Source of the DNA: Opitutia bacterium
GTDB lineage: Bacteria > Verrucomicrobiota > Verrucomicrobiae > Opitutales > UBA953
Length of the DNA: 64,000 nucleotides
NCBI GenBank assembly: GCA_004558035.1
Contig: SFEJ01000005.1
Span: 22,495 to 86,494 of the forward strand
Reading direction: 5' to 3'
The translations under genes and the position numbers were made by a program. Each line of letters begins with the position of its first letter. The first letter of the stretch is position 1. The notes under the pieces are model-generated. The model was not told where the DNA came from, made no database searches, and saw only the letters and a program-made list of their open reading frames with translations. Of this stretch, positions 19,495 to 28,180 are shown in pieces.

Positions 19495-20745
19495 TCACTC
19501 CGCCTGCTTCGCGGCGGGCGCGGGAGCGGCCTCGGCGGGCGTTTCCGCGGGAGCGGCTTCTTCCTTCGCCTTCGGAGCCACGGCCTTGACGGCCGTCGCG
19601 CCGCGCGAATACGCGAGCCCGATCGCCATCAGCCCGTCGGCGGCGTAGCGCTCGCCCGGCTTCAGCCCGCTCTTCACGAGCCATTTGCCGTTTTCCATCT
19701 TGTCGATCACGATCGGGCGGGGACGCACGATGTCGCCTTCGCCGACGACGAAGATCGACGCCTTGCCCGCCGTGCCGAGCGAGACGGCCTCCTGCGGGAC
19801 GAGAATCGCCGCCTTGTCCGTGCCTTCGGAGAGCACCGCGCGCGCGAACATGCCCGGGAGCAGCAGGTTGTCCGGGTTCGGGAACTCGGCGCGCAGCTTG
19901 TACATGCCCGTCGCCTTGTCCACCGTGACTTCGGAGAACTTCAGCTTGCCCGTGTGCGCGTATTCCGTGCCGTCTTCGAGAATGAGCTTCACCGCGACCG
20001 CGTCGTCGCCGATCTTCTCGACCGTTCCCGCGGCGACCGCGCGGCGGAGTTCGAGCAGGCTCGTCGCCGAGCGCGTGAAGTCGAAATTGATCGGATCCAT
20101 CTGCTGAATGACCGCCATCTTCGTGAGCGTCGCCCCGGAGACGATGCCGCCTTCCGTCACGAGCGCCGCGCCGATGATGCCCGAAATCGGCGCCGTCACC
20201 GACGCGTAGCCGAGATTGATCTCCGCCGTCTTGAGCTGCGCCTGCGCCGCGAGCACCGCCGCCTTGGCGGAATCGACCGCGATGCGCGAATCGTCATATT
20301 CCTGACGGCTGACGCCGCCCGTCTTCACGAGCTCGGAATAGCGGCCGAAGATGATTTCCGCGCTCTCGAGCTGCGCGCGCGTTCCCGCGAGCTGCGCCGC
20401 CGCCGCGTCGCGCGCGGCGATCATCGGCTCCGGATCGATGAGGAAAAGCTCCTGTCCTTTTTCGACTTTCGCGCCTTCCTCGAACTTGCGTTCGAGCAGC
20501 ACGCCCGTCACGCGCGCGGAAACATCCGCGAGGCGCACGGCGTCCACGCGGCCCGGCAGCTCCTGCACGATGTCGCGCGACTGGTAGGCGACGGTCTCGA
20601 CCGTCAGCGGAACCTCCGTCGGTCCCTGCGGCGCGGCCTGCGCGGCCGCCTGTTTTTCTTCGCCGCAGCCCGTGAAGGCGAGCGTTCCCGCGAGCGCCGT
20701 CAGCGCGCCGAGAAAGAAGGATTTCTTAACGTTTTTTTTCATCAT
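19495..20745 (-). CDS. RND efflux periplasmic adaptor (AcrA/MexA type)
   Basis: This encodes 416 residues with a lipoprotein signal ending in LAFTGC near residue 27. The half-lipoyl and hairpin regions are seen as LPGRVDAVRLADVSARVTGV, EGAKVEKGQELFLIDPEP and a long helical hairpin, followed by YASVTAPISGIIG. The C-terminal 30 residues are Ala/Pro/Lys-rich. It bridges the pump and outer-membrane factor. It lies 55 bases upstream of the pump and is the first structural gene after the regulator. Confidence 0.95.
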   Translation of the reverse strand: MMKKNVKKSFFLGALTALAGTLAFTGCGEEKQAAAQAAPQGPTEVPLTVETVAYQSRDIVQELPGRVDAVRLADVSARVTGVLLERKFEEGAKVEKGQELFLIDPEPMIAARDAAAAQLAGTRAQLESAEIIFGRYSELVKTGGVSRQEYDDSRIAVDSAKAAVLAAQAQLKTAEINLGYASVTAPISGIIGAALVTEGGIVSGATLTKMAVIQQMDPINFDFTRSATSLLELRRAVAAGTVEKIGDDAVAVKLILEDGTEYAHTGKLKFSEVTVDKATGMYKLRAEFPNPDNLLLPGMFARAVLSEGTDKAAILVPQEAVSLGTAGKASIFVVGEGDIVRPRPIVIDKMENGKWLVKSGLKPGERYAADGLMAIGLAYSRGATAVKAVAPKAKEEAAPAETPAEAAPAPAAKQAE

Positions 20746-20793
20746 AAATCGAAGGTGATTCGGATTTTTTCTTTTTGTCTGTTCAAAAATTTT

Positions 20794-21456
20794 TCAGCGG
20801 GAACGCGCCTCGGGACGCTTCTTCAGTGAAAGCGTCGCCGGCGCGAGAAAAAGCGGCTCGGCGAACGTCATCAGCATTTCGAGGAAGGTCTCGATCGGCA
20901 CCGTCTTGGGATAGCGGTGTTCCTTGAGCGGGCCCACGGTGCGCCAGCCGTAGAGCATCACGTCGAGACTCTCCATGCGGAAGCGCAGTTCGAGCTCGGA
21001 AAGATGCGGAAGCGTGCGCGCGAACTCGTCGAGAAACATCCGCTGCAGCGGCTCCATCTTGTTCTCGAGCGTCGCGAAGATTTTTTTCTCGGTCTCGCCG
21101 CGATGGACGAAAAGCAGCGTGAAGAGCTGGTGCGCGGTGTCGGAAAGGCAGCGCGCGCGCGGGAGCACCATCGCGTCGAGCAGGCGGCGGAGCGGAATCG
21201 GCGCCGTTCCCGCGGCCTCGCGCGCGGCCGCGAGCAGCCCGCGCATCTCCTCCATGACCGGCAGCAGATAGCGGTCGAGCACCGAATGAAGCAGGCTTTC
21301 CTTGTCCTTGAAATAGTAATACGCGACGGAGAGATTGACCTTCGCCGACGCGGTGATCCCGCGCATCGACGCGCCGTCGAACCCCTGCTCCGCGAACAGT
21401 TTCTCCGCCGCCGTCAAGATGCGTTCCCGCGTGTTGTTTTCGTCCTTCCGCCTCAT
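20794..21456 (-). CDS. TetR family transcriptional regulator
   Basis: This encodes 220 residues. The N-terminal helix-turn-helix is ILTAAEKLFAEQGFDGASMR to YYYFKDKESLLHSVL, typical of TetR/AcrR repressors. The C-terminal ligand domain resembles the CecR/YbiH-like group with DUF1956 (inference). It begins the efflux operon and is followed 48 bases later by the adaptor gene. A palindromic operator overlaps its own -10 box (21464-21479), so it probably represses the whole operon and is relieved by a pump substrate. Confidence 0.93.
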   Translation of the reverse strand: MRRKDENNTRERILTAAEKLFAEQGFDGASMRGITASAKVNLSVAYYYFKDKESLLHSVLDRYLLPVMEEMRGLLAAAREAAGTAPIPLRRLLDAMVLPRARCLSDTAHQLFTLLFVHRGETEKKIFATLENKMEPLQRMFLDEFARTLPHLSELELRFRMESLDVMLYGWRTVGPLKEHRYPKTVPIETFLEMLMTFAEPLFLAPATLSLKKRPEARSR

Positions 21457-21463
21457 CGTTTTA

Positions 21464-21502
21464 TTGAACGAACGTTCTAGACGCTTCGCTCTTTCGCGTC
21501 AA
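21464..21502 (-). promoter_or_regulatory. Efflux operon promoter with overlapping TetR operator
   Basis: On the minus strand, -35 TTGACG (21497-21502), a 17-base spacer and -10 TAGAAC (21474-21479) form a good sigma-70 promoter. The imperfect palindrome TTGAACG-AA-CGTTCTA (21464-21479 as written on plus) covers the -10 box and start region, eight bases before the tetR start. This is the usual geometry of autorepression. Confidence 0.65.
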
Positions 21503-21510
21503 TGCATGAA

Positions 21511-21572
21511 TTTTCCCGAAGCGAAAAAAAAGCGGCGGAAGCGCAGAGGCCTCGCCGCTTTTTTCGGGAAAA
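21511..21572. terminator. Long hairpin terminator
   Basis: An outer arm TTTTCCCGAA (21511-21520) pairs with TTCGGGAAAA (21563-21572). An inner arm AAAAAAGCGGCG pairs with CGCCGCTTTTTT (21553-21564), with overlap between the two pairings. With runs of A and T on both sides it can act on either strand. It ends the lipoprotein gene region next to the tetR promoter. Confidence 0.65.
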
Positions 21573-21584
21573 CGCACGGAGGGA

Positions 21585-22292
21585 TTATTCCTCGATTTCG
21601 TCCATTTCCTCGTCTTCGCCTTCCTCTTCGTCGTCGGCGACGGCGTCGGTCGCGTCGTCGGAATTCGCCTTCGCCTTTTCGGCGGCGGCGGCGACGGCGG
21701 CGACGTCTTCGGGATCAATCCAGAGGACGCAGTCGATTTCATCTCCGGGAACGAGCATCGGAGCGCCGATCACGCCGGCGACTTCCTCGGCGATGTAGCG
21801 TCCGCCTTCGAGCACGGAAATCACGCTGACGAGCGCGTGCGCGCCCGACTTGGAAAGGACGACGCGGTCGCCCGCCTTGAAAGCGGAGCCGGAGTCGAAC
21901 TGAACCACCGCGCAGTCGGTGTTGTAGGCGACCACGCGCGCCTTGCCTTCGTCCGGAGTCGGCAGCGGAGCGCTTTCCGCCTTGGCGGCTTCGATTTCGG
22001 CGAGAGCGCGTTCCTTGTTGGCCTGGCGCAGAGCCGGATAAGCGGCGAGGAGCGGCGCGTCCTCCGCGGGAGCGCAGGTCGCGCATTCCGCGGGAGCGGC
22101 GGCCTCGGCGGCGGGGGCGCACGTCGCGGCGGGAGCGGCCGCAGGAGCCGGAACGGCGGGAGCCGACGCAGGCTGCGCGGCGGGCTTCGCTTTGGAGCCG
22201 GCGGACCAAGGGCTCTTCGAGCCGTCGCCGGAAGCGCAACCCGCGCAGACGAGGATTGAAACGGATGCAAGGATGGTGAGAAGCGTTCTCAT
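21585..22292 (-). CDS. Hypothetical Ala/Pro-rich lipoprotein with acidic tail
   Basis: This encodes 235 residues from the ATG at 22292, chosen because it starts a clear lipoprotein signal ending LVCAGC. A low-complexity Ala/Pro/Cys segment (about 35-85) with CAPA and CATCAPAE repeats follows. Then comes a helical stretch and a small beta-rich domain (ARVVAYNTDCAVVQFDSG, FKAGDRVVLSKSG, AGVIGAPMLVPGDEID). The last 35 residues are acidic, ending EEMDEIEE. The middle domain resembles small SH3/KOW-like barrels but I cannot assign a family. Envelope location is inferred from the signal. Confidence 0.75.
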   Translation of the reverse strand: MRTLLTILASVSILVCAGCASGDGSKSPWSAGSKAKPAAQPASAPAVPAPAAAPAATCAPAAEAAAPAECATCAPAEDAPLLAAYPALRQANKERALAEIEAAKAESAPLPTPDEGKARVVAYNTDCAVVQFDSGSAFKAGDRVVLSKSGAHALVSVISVLEGGRYIAEEVAGVIGAPMLVPGDEIDCVLWIDPEDVAAVAAAAEKAKANSDDATDAVADDEEEGEDEEMDEIEE

Positions 22293-22477
22293 GGCTGACT
22301 GAAATATTCGGGTAAACTTGGGTAAAACAATAATGGATTTTTTCGAGACGGCGACTCTGCAGTCTCTGCATGAAAAATCGCACGCCCGCGCGGATTTGTC
22401 AAACGATTTCTTGCGCCTTGACAAGACCGCCTCCGAAGCGGATGCTTGCACTTTCATTTTTTCACAATCAGACAGCC

Positions 22478-23362
22478 ATGGCAAACACCACACCGCTCCT
22501 CATGCTCGGCATGCCCAAGGGCAGCCTCGAAGAGTCCACGCTCGCGCTTTTCGCGCAGGCAGGTTATCCCGTCGTCAAAAGCTCGCGCTCCTACCGCCCG
22601 TCTTTCGACGATCCCACGCTTGACGGCCGCTTCGTCCGCGCGCAGGAAATCGCCCGCTACGTCGAGCACGGATTCTTCGACTGCGGTCTGACCGGCTACG
22701 ACTGGGTCGTCGAAAACGACGCCGACGTCGTCGAAGTCTGCGACCTCGTCTATTCCCGCGCCTCCAACGTGCAGAGCCGCTGGGTCATCTGCGTTCCCGA
22801 AGCGTCCGACATCAAGACCGTCAAGGACCTGCAGGGCAAGCGCATCGCGACGGAGCTCGTCGCCACGACGCGCCGCTTCCTCGAAAGCCACGGCGTCACC
22901 GCCGAGGTCGAGTTCTCCTGGGGCGCGACGGAAGTCAAGGTGCCCGACCTCGCCGACGCGATCGTCGATCTGACGGAGACCGGCAGCTCCATCAAGGCGA
23001 ACAAGCTCCGCATCGTCGACACGATTCTGAAGACGAACACCAAGCTCATCGCCAACAAGAAGGCGTGGGAAAACCCGGAAAAGCGCGCGAAGATCGAGTC
23101 CATCGCGATGATGCTCCAGTCCGCGCTGACGGCGAAGCACCTCGTCGGCCTCAAGTTCAACCTGCCGCGGGAACGCCTTTCCGAAGTCGTCGAAAAGCTC
23201 CCCGCGATGCGCAACCCGACGATCTCGCCGCTCTCGAACGACGCGTGGATCGCCGTCGAGACCATCATCGACAGCAAGCTGACGCGCGAGATCATTCCCG
23301 CGCTCAAGGCGTGCAAGGCCGAAGGCATCATCGAATATCCGCTCAACAAGGTCGTTTACTGA
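22478..23362 (+). CDS. hisG: ATP phosphoribosyltransferase HisG, long form
   Basis: This encodes 294 residues, the length of the self-sufficient long HisG that carries a C-terminal regulatory domain and needs no HisZ. It catalyses the first step of histidine synthesis and is feedback-inhibited by histidine. Seen are MPKGSLEESTLALFAQAGY, the DCGLTGYDWV region and the PRPP-binding VDLTETGSSIKANKLR. The regulatory domain ends in ACKAEGIIEYPLNKVVY. I chose the ATG at 22478 because the 36 upstream codons lack conservation. It is separate from hisD (30395-31690). Confidence 0.95.
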   Translation: MANTTPLLMLGMPKGSLEESTLALFAQAGYPVVKSSRSYRPSFDDPTLDGRFVRAQEIARYVEHGFFDCGLTGYDWVVENDADVVEVCDLVYSRASNVQSRWVICVPEASDIKTVKDLQGKRIATELVATTRRFLESHGVTAEVEFSWGATEVKVPDLADAIVDLTETGSSIKANKLRIVDTILKTNTKLIANKKAWENPEKRAKIESIAMMLQSALTAKHLVGLKFNLPRERLSEVVEKLPAMRNPTISPLSNDAWIAVETIIDSKLTREIIPALKACKAEGIIEYPLNKVVY

Positions 23363-23396
23363 GCGCTTTTTTCGCCTCTGCGCGAAAAACAGGAAA

Positions 23397-23427
23397 ACGC
23401 GTTCCCGCCCGGGAGCGCGTTTTTTTA
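23397..23427 (+). terminator. Terminator of hisG
   Basis: ACGCGTTCCCG (23397-23407) pairs with CGGGAGCGCGT (23410-23420), allowing one G-U pair, followed by seven T. The left arm is an octamer copy and the right arm a one-base variant. Confidence 0.8.
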
Positions 23428-23506
23428 GCGCCCGAAAGCCTATCTTTTTAATAGACATTCAGACGGAATCGTGGTCTTATGGCGGGAACGCGAATTGCGA
23501 ACGGAC

Positions 23507-23704
23507 ATGAAGATTTCGATCAACGGAGAAACGGCGGAAACTTCCGCGAAAACGCTCGCCGAGCTGGCGAAGGAACTCGGGCTGCCCGAACGGGGCGTCG
23601 CCGTCGCGGCGGAGAACCGCGTCGTTCCGCGCGCGGAGTGGGCGGCGTTCCCGCTTCGCGAAAATCTCCCGATCGTCGTCGTCCGCGCGGCGTGCGGCGG
23701 CTGA
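23507..23704 (+). CDS. thiS: Sulfur carrier protein ThiS
   Basis: This encodes 65 residues with a ubiquitin-like fold ending in the required Gly-Gly (VRAACGG). The ThiS C-terminus is adenylated by ThiF and receives sulfur as a thiocarboxylate for thiazole formation. I chose the ATG at 23507 (MKISINGE), the canonical start; an earlier start would add 12 unconserved residues. It begins the thiSGHF-dsrE-tusA run. I see no TPP riboswitch ahead of it. Confidence 0.93.
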   Translation: MKISINGETAETSAKTLAELAKELGLPERGVAVAAENRVVPRAEWAAFPLRENLPIVVVRAACGG

Positions 23705-23752
23705 GCCGCGTTCCCGCGACGCGACCGCGAAAATTTCTTATTTTTTCAAACG

Positions 23753-24535
23753 ATGGAAAAACTCATCATCGGCGGCGAAGAATTCACTTCCCGCCTCTTT
23801 CTCGGAACGGGAAAATTCGAATCCGACGAAGCGATGGCGCAGGCGATCGCGGCCTCGGGAACGCAGATGGCGACCGTCGCCATGAAGTGCATCCGTCTCG
23901 GCGACGCCGGCGACGAAATGCTGCGCCACATTCGGCGGGAACGCGTGCGCGTGCTCCCGAACACGTCCGGCGTGCGCGACGCGGCGGAGGCGGTCTTCGC
24001 CGCGCAGATGGCGCGCGAGGCGTTCGAGACGAACTGGCTGAAGCTCGAAATTCATCCCGACCCGCGCTACCTGCTGCCGGACTCCGTCGAGACGCTGAAG
24101 GCGACGGAAGAGCTCGCGAAGCTCGGCTTCGTCGTGCTGCCCTACTGCCAGGCCGATCCCGTGCTGTGCCGCCGACTCGAGGACGCCGGCGCCGCCGCGG
24201 TCATGCCGCTCGGCGCGCCGATCGGCTCCAACAAGGGACTGCGCACGCGCGATTTTCTGCGCATCATCGTCGAACAGGCGAGCGTTCCCGTCGTCGTGGA
24301 CGCGGGCATCGGCGCGCCGAGCCACGCCGCCGAAGCGATGGAGCTGGGCGCGGACGCCTGTCTCGTGAACACGGCGATCGCCGTCGCGGGCGATCCCGTC
24401 GCGATGGCGCGCGCGTTCGCGAAGGCGGTGGAGGCCGGCCGCGAGGCCTACGAGGCGGGGCTGTGCGTTCCCGCCGCGGCGGAGGACATGACGGCGAGCG
24501 CGAGTTCGCCGCTCACCGCGTTTCTCGACCGCTGA
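23753..24535 (+). CDS. thiG: Thiazole synthase ThiG
   Basis: This encodes 260 residues, a TIM barrel that joins deoxyxylulose phosphate, dehydroglycine and ThiS-bound sulfur into the thiazole phosphate. The Schiff-base lysine is Lys97 in FETNWLKLEI. Other family motifs are FLGTGKFESDEAM, LPNTSGVRDAAEAV, VMPLGAPIGSNKGL and the phosphate loop VVVDAGIGAPSHAAEAMELG. The length is normal. It lies 48 bases after thiS and 25 before thiH. Confidence 0.97.
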   Translation: MEKLIIGGEEFTSRLFLGTGKFESDEAMAQAIAASGTQMATVAMKCIRLGDAGDEMLRHIRRERVRVLPNTSGVRDAAEAVFAAQMAREAFETNWLKLEIHPDPRYLLPDSVETLKATEELAKLGFVVLPYCQADPVLCRRLEDAGAAAVMPLGAPIGSNKGLRTRDFLRIIVEQASVPVVVDAGIGAPSHAAEAMELGADACLVNTAIAVAGDPVAMARAFAKAVEAGREAYEAGLCVPAAAEDMTASASSPLTAFLDR

Positions 24536-24560
24536 ATCCTTTTTCGGGAGGCGAGAAAAA

Positions 24561-25709
24561 ATGTTTTCGGAAGAACTGGAAAAAATCTCCTGGGAGGAGA
24601 CGACGGAGCGCATCCGCTCCGCGACGGACGCCGACGTGCGCCGCGCGCTCGCGAAGGAGCGCTGCGGGTTCGACGATTTTCTCGCGCTGATTTCGCCCGC
24701 CGCCGCGCCGCACCTGGAGACGATGGCGCGCCTCAGCCGCCGCCTGACGGAAGAGCGCTTCGGGAAGACGATTTCGATGTTCATCCCGCTCTACCTCACG
24801 AACTCGTGCACGAATTCGTGCGTGTACTGCGGCTTCCACGTCGCGAACAGGATGAAGCGGACGATCCTCACCGAAGAGGAGATCGTGCGCGAATACGAGG
24901 CGATAAAAAAGCTCGCCCCGTTCGAGAACATTCTGCTCGTCACGGGCGAGAATCCGGCGAAGGCGGGCGTTCCCTATCTCGCCCGCGCGCTCGACCTCGC
25001 GAAGCCCTATTTCAGCAATCTCAAGATCGAAGTGATGCCGCTGAAGACGGAGGACTACGCCGAGCTGACGCGCCACGGGCTCAACGGCGTCGTCTGCTTC
25101 CAGGAAACGTATCACAAAGCTAATTACAAAATCTACCACCCGCGCGGCATGAAGTCGATTTTCGAATGGCGCGTGAACGGCTTCGACCGCATGTGCGCCG
25201 CGGGAGTCCACTCCATCGGCATGGGCGTGCTCATCGGCCTGGAGAAGGAATGGCGCACCGACGTGAGCATGATGGCGCTCCACCTGCGCTACCTGCAGAA
25301 AAAGTATTGGAAAACCAGATACAGCGTGAATTTTCCGCGCATGCGCCCTTCGGAGAACGGCGGATTCACGCCCAACATCGTCATCAGCGACCGCGAGCTC
25401 GCGCAGGCGACGTTCGCGATGCGGATCTTCGACCACGACGTGGACATCTCCTACTCGACGCGCGAGCCCGCCGCGATCCGCGACGCGATGGCGACGCTCG
25501 GCGTCACGACGATGAGCGCCGAAAGCAAGACCGATCCCGGCGGATACTGCTGCTACCCGCAGGCGCTGGAGCAGTTCCACGTCAGCGACGAACGCACGGC
25601 GAAGGAAGTCGAGCGCGCGCTGCGGGAACGCGGCCGCGAGCCCGTCTGGAAGGACTGGGACGCGTCCCTCGAATGCCGCCGGAAAAACGCGGTCCGCGCC
25701 GCGCCCTGA
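24561..25709 (+). CDS. thiH: Radical SAM 2-iminoacetate synthase ThiH
   Basis: This encodes 382 residues. It cleaves tyrosine to p-cresol and dehydroglycine, the oxygen-sensitive alternative to ThiO. The [4Fe-4S] ligands are Cys83, Cys87 and Cys90 in TNSCTNSCVYCGFH, the CxxxCxxC radical SAM signature. Later motifs include LLVTGENPAK, the GMGVLIGLEKEWRTD region and VNFPRMRPSENG. Choice of ThiH over ThiO fits an anaerobic or facultative host (inference). Confidence 0.96.
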   Translation: MFSEELEKISWEETTERIRSATDADVRRALAKERCGFDDFLALISPAAAPHLETMARLSRRLTEERFGKTISMFIPLYLTNSCTNSCVYCGFHVANRMKRTILTEEEIVREYEAIKKLAPFENILLVTGENPAKAGVPYLARALDLAKPYFSNLKIEVMPLKTEDYAELTRHGLNGVVCFQETYHKANYKIYHPRGMKSIFEWRVNGFDRMCAAGVHSIGMGVLIGLEKEWRTDVSMMALHLRYLQKKYWKTRYSVNFPRMRPSENGGFTPNIVISDRELAQATFAMRIFDHDVDISYSTREPAAIRDAMATLGVTTMSAESKTDPGGYCCYPQALEQFHVSDERTAKEVERALRERGREPVWKDWDASLECRRKNAVRAAP

Positions 25710-25712
25710 ACC

Positions 25713-26549
25713 TTGAACCCCGCACCGCGCGAAGCCGTGTTCGATTTTTCCCGAGAAGAACTCCTGCGCTACAGCCGCCACATCCTGATGCCGGAAATCG
25801 GCGTCGAGGGGCAGGAGAAGATCCGCGCCGCCCGCGTGCTCGTCGTCGGCGTCGGCGGGCTCGGCTCGCCGGCGGCGCTCTACCTCGCCGCCGCGGGAAC
25901 GGGAACGCTCGGGCTGATCGACGGCGACGTCGTGAACCTCTCCAACCTGCAGCGGCAGATCATTCACGCCACGCCGGACGTCGGGCGCGCGAAGGTCGAT
26001 TCCGCCGAGGAAAAGATACGCGCGCTCAATCCGGACGTCCGCGTCGTGAAGCACCGCGGATTTCTCACCGGCGAAAACGCGGCCGAGCTCGTGAGCGGCT
26101 ACGATTTCGTCATCGACGCGACGGACAACTTCCCGGTGAAGTTTCTCGTGAACGACGCCTGCGTGCTCGCGGGAAAGCCGTTTTCCATCGGCGGAATCCT
26201 GCGTTTTTCCGGCCAGGTGACGACGCACGTTCCCGGCTCCGCCTGCTACCGCTGCCTCTTCGACGCGCCGCCGCCCGAAAGCTCGACGCCGAGCTGCTCG
26301 CAGGCGGGCGTGCTGGGCGCCCTCGCGGGAACGCTCGGCGCGATTCAGGCGACGGAGGCGCTGAAATTCATCACCGGCGCGGGAACGCTTCTCACGAACA
26401 GACTCCTCACCTTCGACCTGAAGACGATGGATTTCCTCAGGCTCGACGTCCCGCGACGCGCCGACTGCCCGCTCTGCGGGAACGCGCCCACGATTCTGCG
26501 CGCCGAATGCTCCGCCGATTTTTCCGCTTCCTGCAAAAATGAGTTCTGA
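25713..26549 (+). CDS. thiF: ThiF/MoeB family adenylyltransferase
   Basis: This encodes 278 residues from the TTG at 25713, or 270 from the GTG at 25737. No ATG precedes the conserved RYSRHILMPEIG, so a non-ATG start is required. It adenylates the C-terminal Gly-Gly of ThiS. The nucleotide motif is VVGVGGLGSPAALYL (residues 44-58), the DxxNLQRQ segment is VVNLSNLQRQ, the candidate catalytic Cys is Cys195 in PSCSQAGVLG, and the zinc site is C178xxC181 with C252xxC255. Its position in the thi operon favours ThiF over MoeB. The next gene starts 11 bases before its stop. Confidence 0.92.
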   Translation: MNPAPREAVFDFSREELLRYSRHILMPEIGVEGQEKIRAARVLVVGVGGLGSPAALYLAAAGTGTLGLIDGDVVNLSNLQRQIIHATPDVGRAKVDSAEEKIRALNPDVRVVKHRGFLTGENAAELVSGYDFVIDATDNFPVKFLVNDACVLAGKPFSIGGILRFSGQVTTHVPGSACYRCLFDAPPPESSTPSCSQAGVLGALAGTLGAIQATEALKFITGAGTLLTNRLLTFDLKTMDFLRLDVPRRADCPLCGNAPTILRAECSADFSASCKNEF

Positions 26550-27069
26550 AAAAAATTCCGCCGACGCCGTTCCCGCCGAAGGGAACGCGGCCGCTCCGAA
26601 GAAAAAGCTCTCGATCATCGTGTTCAGCGGCGACTTCGACAAGCTGATCGCCGCGTTCACCCTCGCGACGGGCGCCGCCGCCGTCGGGCACGAGGTCAAC
26701 CTTTTCTTCACGTTCTGGGGCTTCGCCGCCGTCAAGAAAAAGCCGGGCCGCGCCTTCGTCGGCAAGGGGCTGCTCCCGCGCATCTTCGGTTTTCTGATGG
26801 GCGGGCTGAAATGCGCTCCCGTGAGCCGGCTGAACTTCTTCAGCGCGAGCCCGAAGATTTTCCGCGCGCTGATGCGCTCCCGCAACGTCGCGACGCTCGA
26901 AGAGCTCGTCGCCGCGGCGAAGGCGCTCGGCGTCAATTTTTACGCCTGCGAAATGGCGATGCACGTTCTCGGGCTGGAAAAGTCCGACCTCGTCCGCGAG
27001 GTGAAGGACGTGCACGGCGTCGCGACGTTTCTTGAAATCTCCGAGGGCGGAAGGACGCTCTTCATCTGA
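26539..27069 (+). CDS. DsrE/DsrF-type sulfur-relay protein
   Basis: This encodes 176 residues. A short Ala/Lys-rich N-terminus precedes the DsrE fold: KLSIIVFSGDFDKLIAAFTL, GHEVNLFFTFWGFAAVKK and, near the end, ALGVNFYACEMAMHVLGL. The Cys in FYACEMAM is at the position of the reactive cysteine of DsrE2-like proteins. Such proteins trade persulfide sulfur with TusA partners. It overlaps thiF by 11 bases and the tusA-like gene by one base. That context suggests it delivers sulfur to ThiS (inference). Confidence 0.85.
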   Translation: MSSEKNSADAVPAEGNAAAPKKKLSIIVFSGDFDKLIAAFTLATGAAAVGHEVNLFFTFWGFAAVKKKPGRAFVGKGLLPRIFGFLMGGLKCAPVSRLNFFSASPKIFRALMRSRNVATLEELVAAAKALGVNFYACEMAMHVLGLEKSDLVREVKDVHGVATFLEISEGGRTLFI

Positions 27070-27293
27070 TGGAAACCCGCCGCCTCGACATCACGCGGGA
27101 ACACTGCCCGATGAGCTTCGTGCTCGTGAAGCTCGAGCTCGCGCGCCTCGCGCCAGGCGACCGCCTCGAAGTGCTTCTCGGCGAAGGCGAACCGCTGAAC
27201 AACGTGCCCAAAAGCGCCGCCGAACAGGGCTTCCGCGTCCTCTCGGTCGAGCGCGTCTCGCCGACGACCCACCGCGTCCTCATCGAAAAATAG
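27069..27293 (+). CDS. TusA-family sulfur carrier
   Basis: This encodes 74 residues with the compact TusA/SirA fold. The persulfide-bearing Cys13 lies in EHCPMSFVLVKLELARL, matching the CPxP/CPM motif with a shifted second proline. The rest (LAPGDRLEVLLGEGEPLNNV, SAAEQGFRVLSVE) follows the family. The start overlaps the previous stop by one base (TGATG). Together with the DsrE-type protein it forms a likely two-step sulfur relay feeding thiazole synthesis. Confidence 0.88.
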   Translation: METRRLDITREHCPMSFVLVKLELARLAPGDRLEVLLGEGEPLNNVPKSAAEQGFRVLSVERVSPTTHRVLIEK

Positions 27294-27316
27294 CCGCGCG
27301 GGCGCGGGAACGCGGT

Positions 27317-28180
27317 TCATTCCCGCGGCGGAGGCGGGTTTCCGCCGTCGAAGCGCACGCCGCGCATTCCGCCGCGCATGCCTCCGCGGCCGACGCCGGC
27401 GGCCTCGAGCGTCGCCTGCTGCTCTTCGTAGGCGGAAAACTGTTCGTTGGAAAGCACGTTCTTGAGGATTTCGCGCTCCGCCTCGCGGGAAACGCGCCCG
27501 TCGGACTCCAGCGCCGCCGTCGCGTATTCGGAGAAGTAGCGGTCCTTCTGTTCCTGCGAGAGCGCGACGCTGTCCTGCAGCATGGCGAGGCGCATGTTCG
27601 CGACGGTCTCGGCGCGCGCGGTCGCGCGTTCCCGCCGATAGGCCTCGTATTCCGCCTGCTGTTCCTCGCCGAGAAGCTCCGCGACGAATTCTTCCGGATC
27701 GGAGGCGCGCATGCGTTCCCGCAGCTCGGCGCGGAGCGCTTCGTCGTCCGGCGCGAGACGCGCGCGCTCGGCGAGTTCGCGCAGCTCCGCTTCGTTCGCT
27801 TCCGCGCGCTCGGCGAGGCGCGCCTTCTGCTCTTCGGTGAGATTTAGGCGCAGCGCGAGGCGCGTGATCGCGGTGTCGCGGCGGATCTTGCGGAAGGTCT
27901 CGAAACGGCGTTCCGTCTCCCTGCGGCGCGCGTCCGCGGCTTCCGGAGAGGCGTCGGCGGGAGCGTTTTCCCGCGGCGCGGCGGCAGCGGCGCGGCGCGA
28001 AGCGTTCCCGCGCGAGGCGCGCGACGCGCGTTTCGCGAGCTCGTCCTTCAGCGCGCGGATTTCCGCGTCCTTAGCGGCGAGCGCCTCGGCGTCTCCGCCG
28101 GCGAAAAACGACGCGGCGCTCCACGCGACGACCGCGACGAGCAGGTTGGAAACAAGAATCGGAAGCACTTTGGATTTCAT
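27317..28180 (-). CDS. Hypothetical membrane-anchored helical protein
   Basis: This encodes 287 residues. An N-terminal membrane anchor or signal (residues 5-25) is followed by a helical segment, a low-complexity Arg/Ala region, then a long helical domain with LNLTEEQKARLAERAEANEAE and VALSQEQKDRYFSEY. Repeated LTxEQ-like phrases recall Spy/CpxP-type periplasmic helical proteins. The C-terminus is Gly/Met/Arg-rich and ends in PPPPRE. It converges on tusA. The family call is tentative. Confidence 0.7.
   Translation of the reverse strand: MKSKVLPILVSNLLVAVVAWSAASFFAGGDAEALAAKDAEIRALKDELAKRASRASRGNASRRAAAAAPRENAPADASPEAADARRRETERRFETFRKIRRDTAITRLALRLNLTEEQKARLAERAEANEAELRELAERARLAPDDEALRAELRERMRASDPEEFVAELLGEEQQAEYEAYRRERATARAETVANMRLAMLQDSVALSQEQKDRYFSEYATAALESDGRVSREAEREILKNVLSNEQFSAYEEQQATLEAAGVGRGGMRGGMRGVRFDGGNPPPPRE

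Noticed and set aside
16308..19589. A 1093-residue open frame opposite the RND pump, and similar long frames at 10777-13746 and 60489-63674
   Set aside because: All are mirror images of well-supported genes, with His/Arg/Asp-rich translations and no recognisable motifs.
23428..23506. TPP riboswitch before thiS
   Set aside because: The leader is too short and lacks the conserved CTGAGA core; no THI box is visible.
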